From Ochotona curzoniae (taxonomy: Eukaryota; Chordata; Mammalia; Lagomorpha; Ochotonidae), in NCBI RefSeq assembly GCF_017591425.1, contig NW_024465885.1, positions 33,984,501-34,048,500 of the forward strand: 64,000 nt of DNA. The letters are read 5' to 3'. Shown here in pieces: positions 48,018 to 59,499 of this stretch (positions are counted from its first letter, which is position 1; each line of letters begins with the position of its first letter). The notes under the pieces were generated by a model. It ran no database searches and was not told the origin of the DNA. It worked only from the letters and a program-made list of their open reading frames with translations. Position numbers and translations under genes: made by a program.

Positions 48018-48350
48018 TTTTTAAAAATTTTATTGGAAAGTCAGATGTACAGAACAGAGGAGAGAGAGAGAGGTACATCTTCCATCCGTTGATTCACTCC
48101 CCATGTGGCCACAACTCCCCGAATGGCCCAGAGCTGCATCAGTTTGAAGCCAGGAGCCCGGAGCCTGTTCCAGGTCTTCCATCCAGGTACAAGCTTTGGG
48201 CCTTCCACTACTAGTCTACTGCTTTCCCCAGGCCACAAGCAGGGAGCTTGATGGGAAGTGGGGCTGCCAGGTTTAGAATTCACGTCCATATGGAATTCCA
48301 GCACATGCAAGGCATGGATTTTAGCCACTAGGCTAACAAGCAGGTCCCCC
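48018..48350 (-). repeat. CSINE
   Basis: 'aaaaattttattggaaagtc', 'agatgtacagaacagagg', 'ccaggccacaagcagggag', 'gccactaggctaacaagc' in reversed order. Confidence 0.92.
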
Positions 48351-48599
48351 AAAATATTTTTGAACAATTTGTTACTATCCTCATCAATGTTTACTAATAA
48401 AAAATGATATAAATTGACATCTAAATATAAAGACATTGAAAATGGAAGATGATTTCTTTGTATAAAATGATATTCATTTTGTTCAAAACAGAACTAAGGT
48501 TTATTTTTATGTAAAATAATTCACATTCATAGGAAGTATAGTCAAAAGCCTATACATAGAATCTAAAATTATTTTGAGCCCAAATAAACTTAGATTTTA

Positions 48600-48880
48600 A
48601 TTTCTTTAAAAATATAGCCATATATATGTATATACTCATAATTTATGTAGGCATGTATGTGAGAAGAAGAGATGGAGGAAGGGAAGGAGAAAAGGAGAGA
48701 GTGTGAGAGAGAACTTGCAATGCTTGGTTCTCTCTCAAAATAACCACAATAGTCAGCATTCATCTAGGACCAAAGTCAAAACTGTGAGCTCAGCCAAGGC
48801 CTCGCACATTAGTGACAGAGACCCAGCTTCTTGAGCCATCAAGACTACTACCCAGGGTGTAAATTCGCAGGAAGAAAGCG
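48600..48880 (-). repeat. CSINE-like, old
   Basis: A GA-rich segment (48660-48712) then 'tctctcaaaataaccacaat' and 'gagctcagccaaggcc' suggest a strongly diverged minus-strand SINE. Confidence 0.45.
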
Positions 48881-49142
48881 AATGCATTTGCTAGAATAGA
48901 GGAGAGATTTGGATGATTTGGGTGGAGATAGATTCCAGTTTATAAAGGATCTACCATGATGTTCTAAGAATATGGACTTGCATTTCAGCAAAATCGGAAA
49001 TGTTGGGGAGAAGAATTATACGGCAAAAGGTTTCAGATTATCTATGTTGAACTAATTATTTTCTATATGATCAATGTACATTAATTCTAGTGTATGTTAT
49101 GATAAGTAGTAATTTTATGGTTTATCTTATTTCTTAATACAG

Positions 49143-49286
49143 AAAAGCTCACTTTCAGAGAAGTGGTGTCTCCCCAGGAATTCAAACAAGGTGAAGATGC
49201 AGAAGTGGTTTGTCGTGTTAGCAGTTCACCTGCACCTGCTGTCAGCTGGTTGTATCATAACAAGGAAGTCACCACTACTTCTGACA
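49143..49286 (+). CDS. NCAM2: NCAM2 exon 4 (linker and first half of Ig domain 2)
   Basis: This 144-bp exon is read in phase 1. It begins by completing a Gln codon, then [25 protein letters not shown] and [19 protein letters not shown], and leaves one base for an Asn codon finished in exon 5. It carries the first Cys of Ig2 (about residue 136) and the core Trp of the domain (VSWLY). The acceptor is a rather weak TTCTTAATACAG. The donor is GTTAGT at 49287 after CA, a less common donor form. Reading through that donor meets a TAG within two codons. From memory the human protein reads EEVTTISDN where this one reads KEVTTTSDN, so there are two substitutions on an exposed loop. The following intron is about 6.15 kb and full of repeats. 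Confidence 0.96.
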
Positions 49287-49764
49287 GTTAGTATTTTGGT
49301 AACTCCATAAGTTATATGTTCTAAAAATATTGCAATCAAAAATATTTATATGGGAGATTATGGAAATTGTATTTTTTTTTTCTCTAAATGTCAAGCAGCT
49401 ATTTTCAGGTAGCTAAAACTGTAAACCAGGGTTTACAGATGGACTTCAGGTTAAACCAGCCCCTATGCTTTTTCATAGTATGTTGTAAGAATACAGCCAT
49501 AACCAATACTTACAGCTTTTCTATGGCTGCTTTGCAAGTAGAATTGAGCAGTGGTGACATAGATAGTTGAGTCTATAAAGTTTATGAGTTTTGAGTAATG
49601 GAGAGCTGCAGATGCTTACCCTTTGTGTACTCTCGCAGAACGATTAGTATACTACAAATAGCATTCAGTAAATGAAAGAGCAAGTACCGATGCATAGGAA
49701 TTCAACATGGTATGTATATATACATACACACACATATATGTATATAATGGCAATGTTTTTGTGG

Positions 49765-50180
49765 TTGATTAGGAAGGGAAGGATTGAAGATTGGGAGAAG
49801 TGGGTGAGACCACTGTTTCCAAATTTTCTCTTTCTTCTTCCTGTATCTGGGCAAGGGGGAAGATAAAGGGAGAAGCTACACCCAGCTTCCCAACCACCCT
49901 AATATCTGTGGATGGAGAACAGCCACTCTGTGTCATCCCAGGGTCCATGCTGCTCCAATGGTTCCACTCTGAAATACTGCTGATCTCTCTTATCCAATGA
50001 TGAGGAAATCCTTCCAAGGTCCATTGGTTTATATAGTCCACCTTCGAGTCTCCATGCACCCAGATATTTGCTGTCCATGCTTTGCTGGGGTAGTTGTCTA
50101 ATTTGTTCTGCCCTCTTTCCTCTGCTATGGTGCCAAATGCCCTCTGCAGGCTCTAACATGATATACTTTTGTGGCACTAG
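49765..50180 (-). repeat. Conserved ~400-bp domain of GC-rich composite repeat, copy 3
   Basis: It shares 'gaccactgtttccaa', 'cctgtatctgggcaaggg', 'gggagaagctacacccagc', 'ccttccaaggtccattgg', 'gatatttgctgtcc' and 'ctatggtgccaaatgccc' with the copies at 26590 and 37735. No GC-rich tandem body follows here, so only the conserved domain is present. TA/CA-rich sequence precedes it. Confidence 0.6.
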
Positions 50181-51053
50181 ATACTTATTTTGTGAACCTA
50201 GGAATCCTGTTTATTATTTTGAGATTGTCTATGAGAGACTTCCATATGTTCTAAATGTTGTGGCAAAATACAGAAAATACATTCATTCAAACTGTCTTTA
50301 TGATTTTGCTTTAGATTGAGCTAAAATTTCAGAACAATGTGTCATCTCAAATTAAAAGCTTAAGTTGCTTATATTATGTCCCTATACCATTGTGCTTAAC
50401 AGAGCATTTTTATCTTAGAATAGTTTCAATGCACCTGAATTACAGAGAAGCACAAAATAATTGAATCTTTTTAAAGTACTTTCCATTCTGAATGATCACA
50501 TTTTGTGTTTCTGGGAGATGAAACTTCTATGAATGAAGGGGAGAAAGAAGAGTGTGTTTATGAATGTATAGAGAGAATGTATCATAATTATTGTTATTTT
50601 CATTTTTGAAATTTTACAAGAATTTTTCAGAGTTGGGCATATCCAGTGCTTTTTAGTTGTTGACTAAAACTTCATTTCCATTATAATAAGTTAATTTGTC
50701 AATTCACAATTTCCTCTTGTTTTTTAGTTTAAGTACCTTAAATTGTATCACTAATCACAAGATTACCCAGAGTGATATGTTTTCTGTGTACCCAACTTAA
50801 TACTAAGAGAAAGGCAGACTTTTCATACCAATTGGGCAATGATGTCTTACACTTTCAGATTATCTCATTTTAAGATTTACAAGTACAATTTGGTCTTAGT
50901 GAAGCTTAAATATATGAACATTTTGACATAAGATGCATATTTAAAATGATCTCCAGCACAAAAAGCCTCAAAGTAAAGATTGACGACTCAATCTCAGTAT
51001 CATGTTGGTGTAGTTCAGCTCGTTGGTACAGCTCACATTTTTTCTAATGTAGT

Positions 51054-51092
51054 AGGATGAATGGATGGATGGGTGGATAGATGGATGGATGT
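51054..51092. repeat. (GGAT)n microsatellite
   Basis: About nine GGAT-type units with a few substitutions. Confidence 0.9.
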
Positions 51093-51179
51093 AAATAGAG
51101 AAATCCATTATGTCTCCTGTTTCTCAGGACCTTGAATCTTTGAACACCTTTTTAAATTTTTCGGCATAAAGCCAGATCC

Positions 51180-51520
51180 TTTTTTTTTTTTAAATATTTT
51201 TATTGGCATGTCAGATATATAGAAATGAGGAGAGACAGAGAGGAAGATCTTCCACCCACTGTTTCACTCCCCAAGCAGCCACAATGGCTGGAGCTTCGCT
51301 GAACCAAAGTCAGGAACCCAGAACCTCTTCCAGGTCTCTTACTTGGGTGCAGGGTACCAAGACTTTGGGCCATCCTTGACTGCTTTCCCAGGTCACAAAA
51401 ACAGGGAGCTTGAAGGGAAGCGGGGCTTCCAGGACACGAGTTGGTGCCCATATGGGGAGATCCCAGTGTCTGAAAAACAGGGACTTAAGTCACTAGGCTA
51501 TTGTGCTAGTCCCAAAAATA
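51180..51520 (-). repeat. CSINE
   Basis: Poly-T, 'aaatatttttattggcatgt', 'aagatcttccacccactg', 'gggagcttgaagggaagc', ending 'tcactaggctattgtgc'. Confidence 0.9.
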
Positions 51521-51869
51521 ACATTTTTATCTTGATTTATATCACATGATGGAAATGTCATTTCCAGAAATATGTTCAATGATAGCCAGTTTGAGAATTG
51601 TGTTTCACAGACTGTAAATACTTTATATACATTTTAAGTTCTATGTCTTCATTAAAACTATGGATGCAACTATTTTATTCAAAAAAGTTCTGTATAATAT
51701 GCTTATAGTAACTGGCTCATTCAATATATATCAAGTATACAACCCCTTGTGTACAAGAAGTTGTTTTATAATTAACAAGGGAAATGTGCTAATTGCCTCC
51801 AAAATACTGATGACTTAGGGAAAGATAAAACATAAAACATAAAACATTCAAAATCAGCTTCCTTGAGTG

Positions 51870-52315
51870 CTTTTTTTCCATTACCCTTGCGTTGGTTATT
51901 CAGTGGTATGCATTATTGACTCCATGGTGCTGCAATTTTTGTTGTTGTTGTTATTGTGGTTGTTTTAATATCAAACCCATTGTTGAATTTGTTTTATGGC
52001 TTCTCATTTAAGGGAATGTATAGTGAAGGCATAGTAGAGACTACCATATCCAGATATGAAGATAAAATGCAATATGCATCCCTATTTCCCAATTTAAGAT
52101 GGACTCCCAATGAAACTGTTGGATAGATCTAGACAATGGGATGATGGACTGTGTGACACTGTCACAATTAAATAACAGACTGATGGAATCATGACTCCTA
52201 TGAAGAACTATAATATTGTAGTAATATGGGGAAATTCAGTAAGGAGGAGGACATTTTGTTGGCGGTGGGATTCCCAGACCCTGTATAATTGTGCCACAAA
52301 AGTCAAAATAAAAAA
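51870..52315 (+). repeat. ~430-bp interspersed repeat, copy 2 (possibly an L1 3' UTR)
   Basis: Colinear with 2660-3115 over the whole length, including 'ggcttctca', 'gaaactgttggatagatc', 'agacaatgggatgatgg' and 'ggtgggattccca', and ending in 'aaaataaaaaaaa'. Both copies carry the A-rich end. Confidence 0.6.
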
Positions 52316-52492
52316 AAATGCTTTATATAAGCATGAGTTTTTATATCAAAACAAACAAAAAAAGAGTAATCTAATTGATGATGGTAAAGAAGGGGCACGT
52401 AAAGGATGCAGGGTAATAGATGGTGTCAAATATGCCTGAAAGGGGCAATAACTTTTAAGGAAGGACAGAGATCACCTGGGCAAAGGAAAAGG

Positions 52493-52620
52493 GAGACTTT
52501 TCTGTAAAAGGAATGCCATGTATACAGTGTAGACACTGAATTCAAGAAACTGGAATGAGACTTTTCTGTAAAAGGAATGCCATGTATACAGTGTAGACAC
52601 TTAATTCAAGAAACTGGAAT
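52493..52620. repeat. Recent 64-bp tandem duplication
   Basis: Copy 1 is at 52493-52556 and copy 2 at 52557-52620. Both begin 'gagacttttctgtaaaagg' and end 'caagaaactggaat'. I find a single difference (g to t in 'cactgaatt' versus 'cacttaatt'). Confidence 0.97.
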
Positions 52621-52639
52621 GAGTTTCAAGAAAGTATAA

Positions 52640-55436
52640 GTACATACAATGCACGTACTTATACAAAAGTTATATATAATTAGAATTCTTAAATTGATAA
52701 CTAACAAGGGAAACTGCACAGGAAAATGAAGCACTGACATTACTTGTAATGTGTTTGATTAATCCAAAGGGAACATCAATGATAGGGATTTAATCAAGGC
52801 AGTGTCATGGCCTAAAATGTGTTAGAGAAGGATATTAGTGAATCAGTTGAGGGAATGATTGTGGAAACCCGAAGACATTAGGAACAGTTTATAACTCAAT
52901 GGAGTAACTGTAAGGGAGAAGAAATTCAGACTAATGACCAAGGGAGAAATGATAAGGACATGAATAAACACACTGAGAGAGACAGACTTTTTAACTGTGA
53001 CCTCTGGAATGTTTCTTGTACAGAGATTTTCATTAGTTAGGAAATTGCCTTGTGTAGCCAGTTCCATATAAAGCCATTGAAATGATGTATGAGGAGTTAA
53101 CTTGAGAAAACCAGACAAGGAATTTCAGGTCGAAATATTGAGCTAAAATTTAGATAGCTGAGATTGAGATTTTTATGGCATATTAACCAGATCATCACAG
53201 GAATAGTTGTTACATTCATAATAATGTTTTGTCTGATGAAAACTGAGAAATCAAGATGTAGACAGTAAGTGAAGCCATAAGCATGAATGAGAAATTCCAT
53301 TGAATGAATAGCAGAAGAAAATGTGTAAAAATGATATCTTTAAGGGAGCATAAACAAATATTTGGAATGGTCTGATTTTTCTTCCTAATTTTTTTCTTAC
53401 CTATTGATAATTACATCAGAATGTGTGTATATGTATATCATTGGTTAAGCATAACATATACTCATTAAATTTTTCTCATATCATAGTTACCCATGATTGA
53501 TTGAGGTTTGCTGTCTTCAAAAGATTTTTGGAAACATATAAGTAATGTGCTTTATATTAGGAAAAATAGTTCTTAGACCTTACAAACATATTAGAAGTTT
53601 TATATACCTTTTTTGGTTAGAATGTTTTCACATTGGAAAGTTGCATAAGTAAACAACATATTTAATAGCATATATTCAAATTTAGAAGTTAATTTTCTAA
53701 AATTATTATAGCTTTTTTCTATTAGTAGAAATAAAGGATTCAATGGCCATTTGAATCTATAATTTTCCAGTTAAATGAAACAGATTTATATGTATTAAAA
53801 CTTTGATATGCTTTTCTTTTTTATTGTTGCAGTTATTTTCCATGAAACAGTTTTGTATGGAGTCTCCTGCTCCTTTCCATCCTCCCTGCTCCCTCCCTAC
53901 CATTTCCTCCATATTTTTCTAATTCATTCTTATCAAATCTTTCTTGGTTAAATTAATAAGCCTTTTTTAAATTTCAAATTAAGTGTGGGAAAGAAAGTGT
54001 GGAAAACAAAATATTACAATTATCTAGATACTAGTAGGAGCATCTCTTCTAAGTTTGAGATTTCAAAAAAACCCATGATGCTTCTTATTTTAATTTCAAT
54101 CACAAAATCAAATAGAATATTTTAGAGTGTTTCTGATTTTTTTATTTTACAAATTGTGTACCTCCCTTTTAAAGTTTGCTTTTTCTTTAATGGCAAAACT
54201 ATATGTTTGTCTTTGATTTACCAGGGGAAATATTCTTTGTAAACATACTTGTTTCAGAAAAATAAACGTTATGGAATCTATGCCACTTGAGCTGAGAATG
54301 CTGTGGCTGTAGTTTTATATTCTGTCTTAATCCTTATATTTGTATTTGCTCTCTTCAATAAGTAATTCCCTGGTTACCTGTGTTAATGACTATCAGTAGT
54401 CTGATGATTCCTTATTTCTAACAAAAAAAATATCCCATATTAATATTCAAATTCTTTGGAAAATTTACTTTATCCTGAGGGTGGGGAATTTGAAAAATAA
54501 TATCACTCTTGCCCCAAAAGGCCCAAATGCAATAAAGATCTACACAATATCTCAAATACCGCATGGAATTCAACGATATCTGTAGATGAATTCATCAGTG
54601 CAATCTAAGATATTGCCTGCAAAACATGCTTCAAAATAGGAAAAGGCATGGCATCATCTGTTTGTTCAGAAGAATAATGGTTTAGCACTGCCAAAAAAAT
54701 GTGAAGAATATGAACTAAGTCAGACCTGGAAAATAAAATCAGGCAGAGCTAATGTTAAGATTTCAGATCAATATAGCAGATCACCTTACCCTCAGTTTAT
54801 TCTAATATACATGCATGTTTCCCAAAGTGCATATATTCAAAATGGTATCTTGATATAAAATTAATCAAGTCTAATCAGTACCTAAAACATATTGTATTGC
54901 ATTTATTTTCCCTTCCCCTCTTTAAAAATAAACATGTTAAGTATGTCCAGGATATAATATTTAATTATGTAACTTGAATGGTATTTTACTTCATTTTTGA
55001 TTGCTCCCATTAAACAAAATTAGAAGATTAATTATTGTGTAAACCGGGATGTTCAATATATTTTCTAATGCTTTGCCCTACTTAAGTTGCTATACATTCT
55101 CAATGAAAAGTTTCCATGTCTGCAGTATTAATTCTTTGTGCATTGTTCTTTTGAGCATCATTTCCGGCCTCAAAATACCAAAGGGGAAATAATAATATAA
55201 CCACTGTATGTGGACATAAAATTGTGAATGTGTTTTAGAAAAAAGGTGTAACAAGGCATTGTTGAGTGGCAAAACTGAAGTCATGAAATTACATTTTACT
55301 TTCAAATTTGAATTTTCTTGTTGATGAAAAGTTTGATAGTGTGAGACAAGTGCTAGATTTTAACTCAGCAATTTAGAGCAACTGGCCTCAGCCTCTGATT
55401 GCTGATAACATTTCCTCCCATCTGCTTGTTTCCCAG
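52640..55436. other. Rest of NCAM2 intron 4, no recognised feature
   Basis: AT-rich. Chance ORFs up to 91 codons. It ends with the polypyrimidine acceptor of exon 5. Confidence 0.5.
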
Positions 55437-55574
55437 ATCGGTTCGCTGTGTTAGCAAACAATAATCTGCAGATTCTCAACATCAATAAAAGTGATGAAGG
55501 CATATACAGGTGTGAAGGAAGAGTGGAGGCTAGGGGAGAAATTGACTTCCGTGATATCATCGTTATTGTAAATG
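55437..55574 (+). CDS. NCAM2: NCAM2 exon 5 (second half of Ig domain 2)
   Basis: This 138-bp exon is preceded by a strong polypyrimidine acceptor (TTGTTTCCCAG, ending 55436) and followed by a GTAAGC donor at 55575. It is phase 1 at both ends. The first two bases complete Asn, then [20 protein letters not shown] and [19 protein letters not shown], ending IIVIVN. The Cys of YRC (about residue 186) closes the Ig2 disulfide with exon 4. An N-K-S glycosylation sequon has its Asn at 55484-55486 (about residue 177). The remaining coding exons, starting with Ig3, were not found in the 8.4 kb of intron that follows. Exons 2-5 are 75, 207, 144 and 138 bp, all multiples of three. Confidence 0.97.
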
Positions 55575-57980
55575 GTAAGCAGTGATTCATTTTGATGTAT
55601 TTTATGGTTTCATTTTTGCCATGGGTTTATTAAAAATGAAACATTTAAACTCAATGCTCAGGTCTTTCCTAATGAATCTGTCCTATTCCTGGATAAATCA
55701 ACTTTCCTCTTCTATGGCGTCTGTTACATTGCATTTCAGTCTCAAGGGCAGCAACTGTGATTTGCTTCACCCTATCTTCCTCACCACATTTCTGTGTGCA
55801 AATTGCTTTTTTGCCAAGTTTGCATTTTTTTTTTTACTTATTATCTTTTTGTTTCAGGATAGTTTTAAATATATAAAAAATAGTGAAGTAATGGAACTCC
55901 AATACACTCTGCATTCATCTTTCACTATTACTAACATCTAATATCAGTGTCTTATAAACTTTTCTTTAATTGCTATAATATCTATTTAATTAATCTCAAA
56001 GTTTCACTTTTATCCTGATTAAGCAATCAAGCTTTTCAATTCTAATATTGCTTCCCATTAGCTTCCAAAAAAAGTCAAAACAATTCTCATGACATACAAA
56101 GCTTCTTGCGGTTGACCCCATCCCTAGTTATCCTGCCTGGAGGCCTACACTTTAGAGATAGGGAAAAAGGGCGTTAAGATGACACCTAAGACAGGTGGAG
56201 AGTCCAGTGTTTATGAAGGATATCAGTAGATGATTTGAATCCATTAATACAGGAGGAAGATTTTGGTGCAAGAAAGCCAAATTTAAATATGGCATTATTT
56301 TATCTCTATTTTATGTTGTTATATGTATTATATCATATCTGTATCTGTATCTATATCTATGTTTATACATGTATTATGTAGAATAAACAAAACAACCATA
56401 CAATGGATATTTATTATAATTTTTAACTTAATGATCTATGCACTGTATTTGATTTTCAAAAGAATTACAGTGACTTATTTAAGTATAATTCTGTATAGGA
56501 AATTATTTTTGTCAGTATTCCCCCTAAATATTGAAATTAAAATATAAATTAATACACACATATTTTAGAAGCTCTAAGTAATAAATTATGCAAATATTTG
56601 GTATCATTTAGTATTAAATATATGTATGTGTTTGGGTATGTTTGGGTAATTCAGAAATTTAGTAGCAAAATGCATATCGTGAAAATGCTATGTTAAGCTT
56701 GGAAAAGCTGCTTGCACAAAACAGATTAAACTTTATATTTCATTTCCATGAACCCTTCGTAGTACCATTTTATACAGATATACATGCAGAAAGAAACATG
56801 TATGTGTTTATATATACAGTAACACAGTGAGTCAAATCTGTTTTCAAAAACCAAATGTCATCCAATAAGCTCAAGATATTACTTTTACTATTTATCTTAT
56901 ATTGTGATTTGTACTTTATTATATTTTAGTACCTTTGTAGCTTTCTAAAATATTTTTGCACTGTAATTCCATATCTTTGTGTACTTATGATTACATTAAT
57001 GTTGATGGCAAGGTCATTCACATGCAAGTGTGCGTCCTCCTGATAATATTTGAACTTCAAGTCCACAGGTCTGCATTCCTATTGGCACGTTTAGCTCTGT
57101 ACTTGCACTCTTACATCTTTTGCTGTTCATGAAGAAGAGGGTACTTGGGTGCATTTCTCTGTGCCAGGGAGATATCATCCTGTTTTGTCAGACTGACTTT
57201 CCTCAAAGGAAAATAGCCCTCCTCCCACTTTGAACATTTTCAACCACGGATTCTAACCTAGTATTCTTTGTTTGAACAATGCCAATTAGTCATATTTTTC
57301 TTTTACAGTCAGAATTTTCAGACTTTAAAATTTTACTGACCTCTTTTCTACAGAATAGCAATATTCTGAAAATCAACCGTCAGTTTTTTCCTTTTCTGAA
57401 TGATGCGGGTGGGCCGTGCTGCGGGAATGGATTGACCAATGCCACCTGCCAGCTGTGTTTTTCTCAATCATTTCACCTTGACTTTAGCCAGAAAAAATTT
57501 AAAAAGATGAAAAGGAACTTATTCTTCTCTAGATTTATTGACTCTTGCCCTGCTTACTAGCTCCTTTTAAATCGAGTTTCTCTGATAGTTTTCTTCTTTT
57601 ATGCCTCTCTTTGAAAACCTCTTGAAGATGTTTCAGTGAAAGGCTGTAGAGTACAAAAAATAACAATACCGTAAAAGTACTTTTTTCACAGTATTTTTAG
57701 TTACAAAGTTTGACAGTTGTATTATGACATTCTAATTGCCCCTAATTATCAAGCTTGGTGATTTTCTCATTGGTGTCTTCTTCAATTCGCCTTCATACTC
57801 TTCTAACATGCACTCCCTAGGGTCCTCTGAGTTACCAATGACAATAATTGTTATCTAGTTTTAAAATTTATTAATTCCTTTTCATGTTTTTACTGCATTT
57901 CTTAATGGCATATATTGTTTTTTTCAAAAGTATCTATTCCTGGGGAAGGTATCATAGTATACCACATTAAGCCATCACTT
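55575..57980. other. Intronic sequence after exon 5, no recognised feature
   Basis: The 119-codon frame at 55582-55941 is unrelated to NCAM2 and starts beyond the donor. Nothing else was recognised. Confidence 0.5.
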
Positions 57981-57989
57981 GTGCCACTC

Positions 57990-58285
57990 TTACTCTGTAT
58001 GGGCAACAGTTTGTTCGTGGCTGTTCCAGTTCTAATGCATCTCCTTGATAAAGTACTTGGGAATGCAGTAAAGATGTTCTGCATTTGGGCCACCGCCACC
58101 CATGTGAGAGACTTGAATAAAGCTGCTGGATCCTAGCTTTGACCTGATCAACTTGGCCCTTCTACCTTTTGGGGAATGAACCAATAGATAGAACATGAGT
58201 GATTTTCTCTCTCTCTCCTTTTATTCTCTCTTTTTTTTTCCCCTGTGTTGATAATTCTAAATGAAAATAAATAACTAATCTTAAA
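57990..58285 (+). repeat. CSINE, old
   Basis: 'gtacttgggaatgcagtaaa', 'cacccatgtgagagacttg', 'ttttggggaatgaaccaata', a CT-rich run and an 'aaataaataactaatctt' end. Confidence 0.75.
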
Positions 58286-59179
58286 AACAAAGCAAATAAA
58301 ACTACCCCCTTCCCATTGTCATGTGAAATACAGTACTCCACATGGACATAATGTATTTTTATTCAGTTGATCAGGAGACTTGTTCTGGCCATCACAATAG
58401 AAGCAATCATGGTATGTATTATGGCTGAAATAAAACTTCAAGAAATATTGCATGATACTTTACACCACTTTGTTCCTTCTGCAGGTGGACACAGGAGACT
58501 CAGATAGGGGTTTCTTTATCCTGGAAACTCTAGGAAGGGCAGATTCAAGGCTGATCTGTAGGTGCAGACACCAAACACAAATATGAAATAGATAATATTA
58601 CCTCCATACGTTTTAAAGTATAGACTGCAGGTTTCATAGTGTGTTTTGCTCAGAATGCTGACAAATCTAACAAACCATCATTCTCCTTCATGGCATTATA
58701 GTTTTATTATAACAACTTAAAATATCAGCTTTAATAGCATCCTTATTGAATCGGTTCATTGACTACATAGCCATAGATTAAATGCAGATATGATGATTAA
58801 TTACTAACTATTTTACATTAAGAAGGGGATATAGTATTGTTGAGTGTAGTGTATTTCTTTATATTTAGAAAAAGTGCTATCTGGAATATGTAAAGAGGGA
58901 ATATATTAATAACAGATTAAAAATAGCTAAAATATATAGATAAAAGGATATAAGTACAGAGAGCAATAGGACTGGTATTAATAGAGAAAGAACTGAACAA
59001 AGTATATAATCAGGTCATATTTGAAGCAATGTCACCAGGCCCTTCACTATCATGAGAATTAAAAGAAATGAAATTTAATTTCAAATCTTCTAATGTGGAT
59101 TTTATGTTTGTAAAATTGTGAATTCCAGCAACAGCAGCTGCTGTAGTGTGAGCTGAACTATGCCTGATGAATTTGGATT

Positions 59180-59490
59180 TGAAAAAGATATTTACACATT
59201 TGAAAAGTCAGAGCAACAAAGATAGGGATAAAAAGGAAGAAAAAGGGAGAGAAGGAGAGAGAGGGATTGAGTCTCTGGTTTAAGCTTCCCAGATGACCAC
59301 TGAGACTGCTTTGGAGCCCAGAGTTTCATCCAGAAATTTCTGATACAGGTAGAAGGTCCCAGACACTTGGTCCATCTTCCACTGATTTTAGCAAGGAGCT
59401 GAATCAGAAATATAGCAACCAGGACACTATTACCCTATAGGTGTTGTAGTCCATGGCTTATTGCCTAAATCGTAACACTGGCCCCTAAAT
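59180..59490 (-). repeat. CSINE, older
   Basis: 'tttacacatttgaaaagtca', a GA-rich run, 'cttcccagatgaccactgag', 'agcaaggagctgaatcagaa', ending 'cgtaacactggcccc'. Confidence 0.75.
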
Positions 59491-59499
59491 TTGTCACTT

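Larger units (their letters stand above)
47262..49142 (+). other. NCAM2: NCAM2 intron 3
   Basis: A 1,881-bp intron with GTAAGT...ATACAG ends. It contains a possible LTR, a CSINE and an older SINE. Confidence 0.9.
49287..55436 (+). other. NCAM2: NCAM2 intron 4
   Basis: A 6,150-bp intron with GTTAGT...TTCCCAG ends. It holds a composite-repeat domain, a (GGAT)n, a CSINE, an interspersed repeat and a recent tandem duplication. Confidence 0.9.

Noticed and set aside
55582..55941. 119-codon frame right after exon 5
   Set aside because: It starts after the GTAAGC donor, is in intron 5, and shows no similarity to Ig3.
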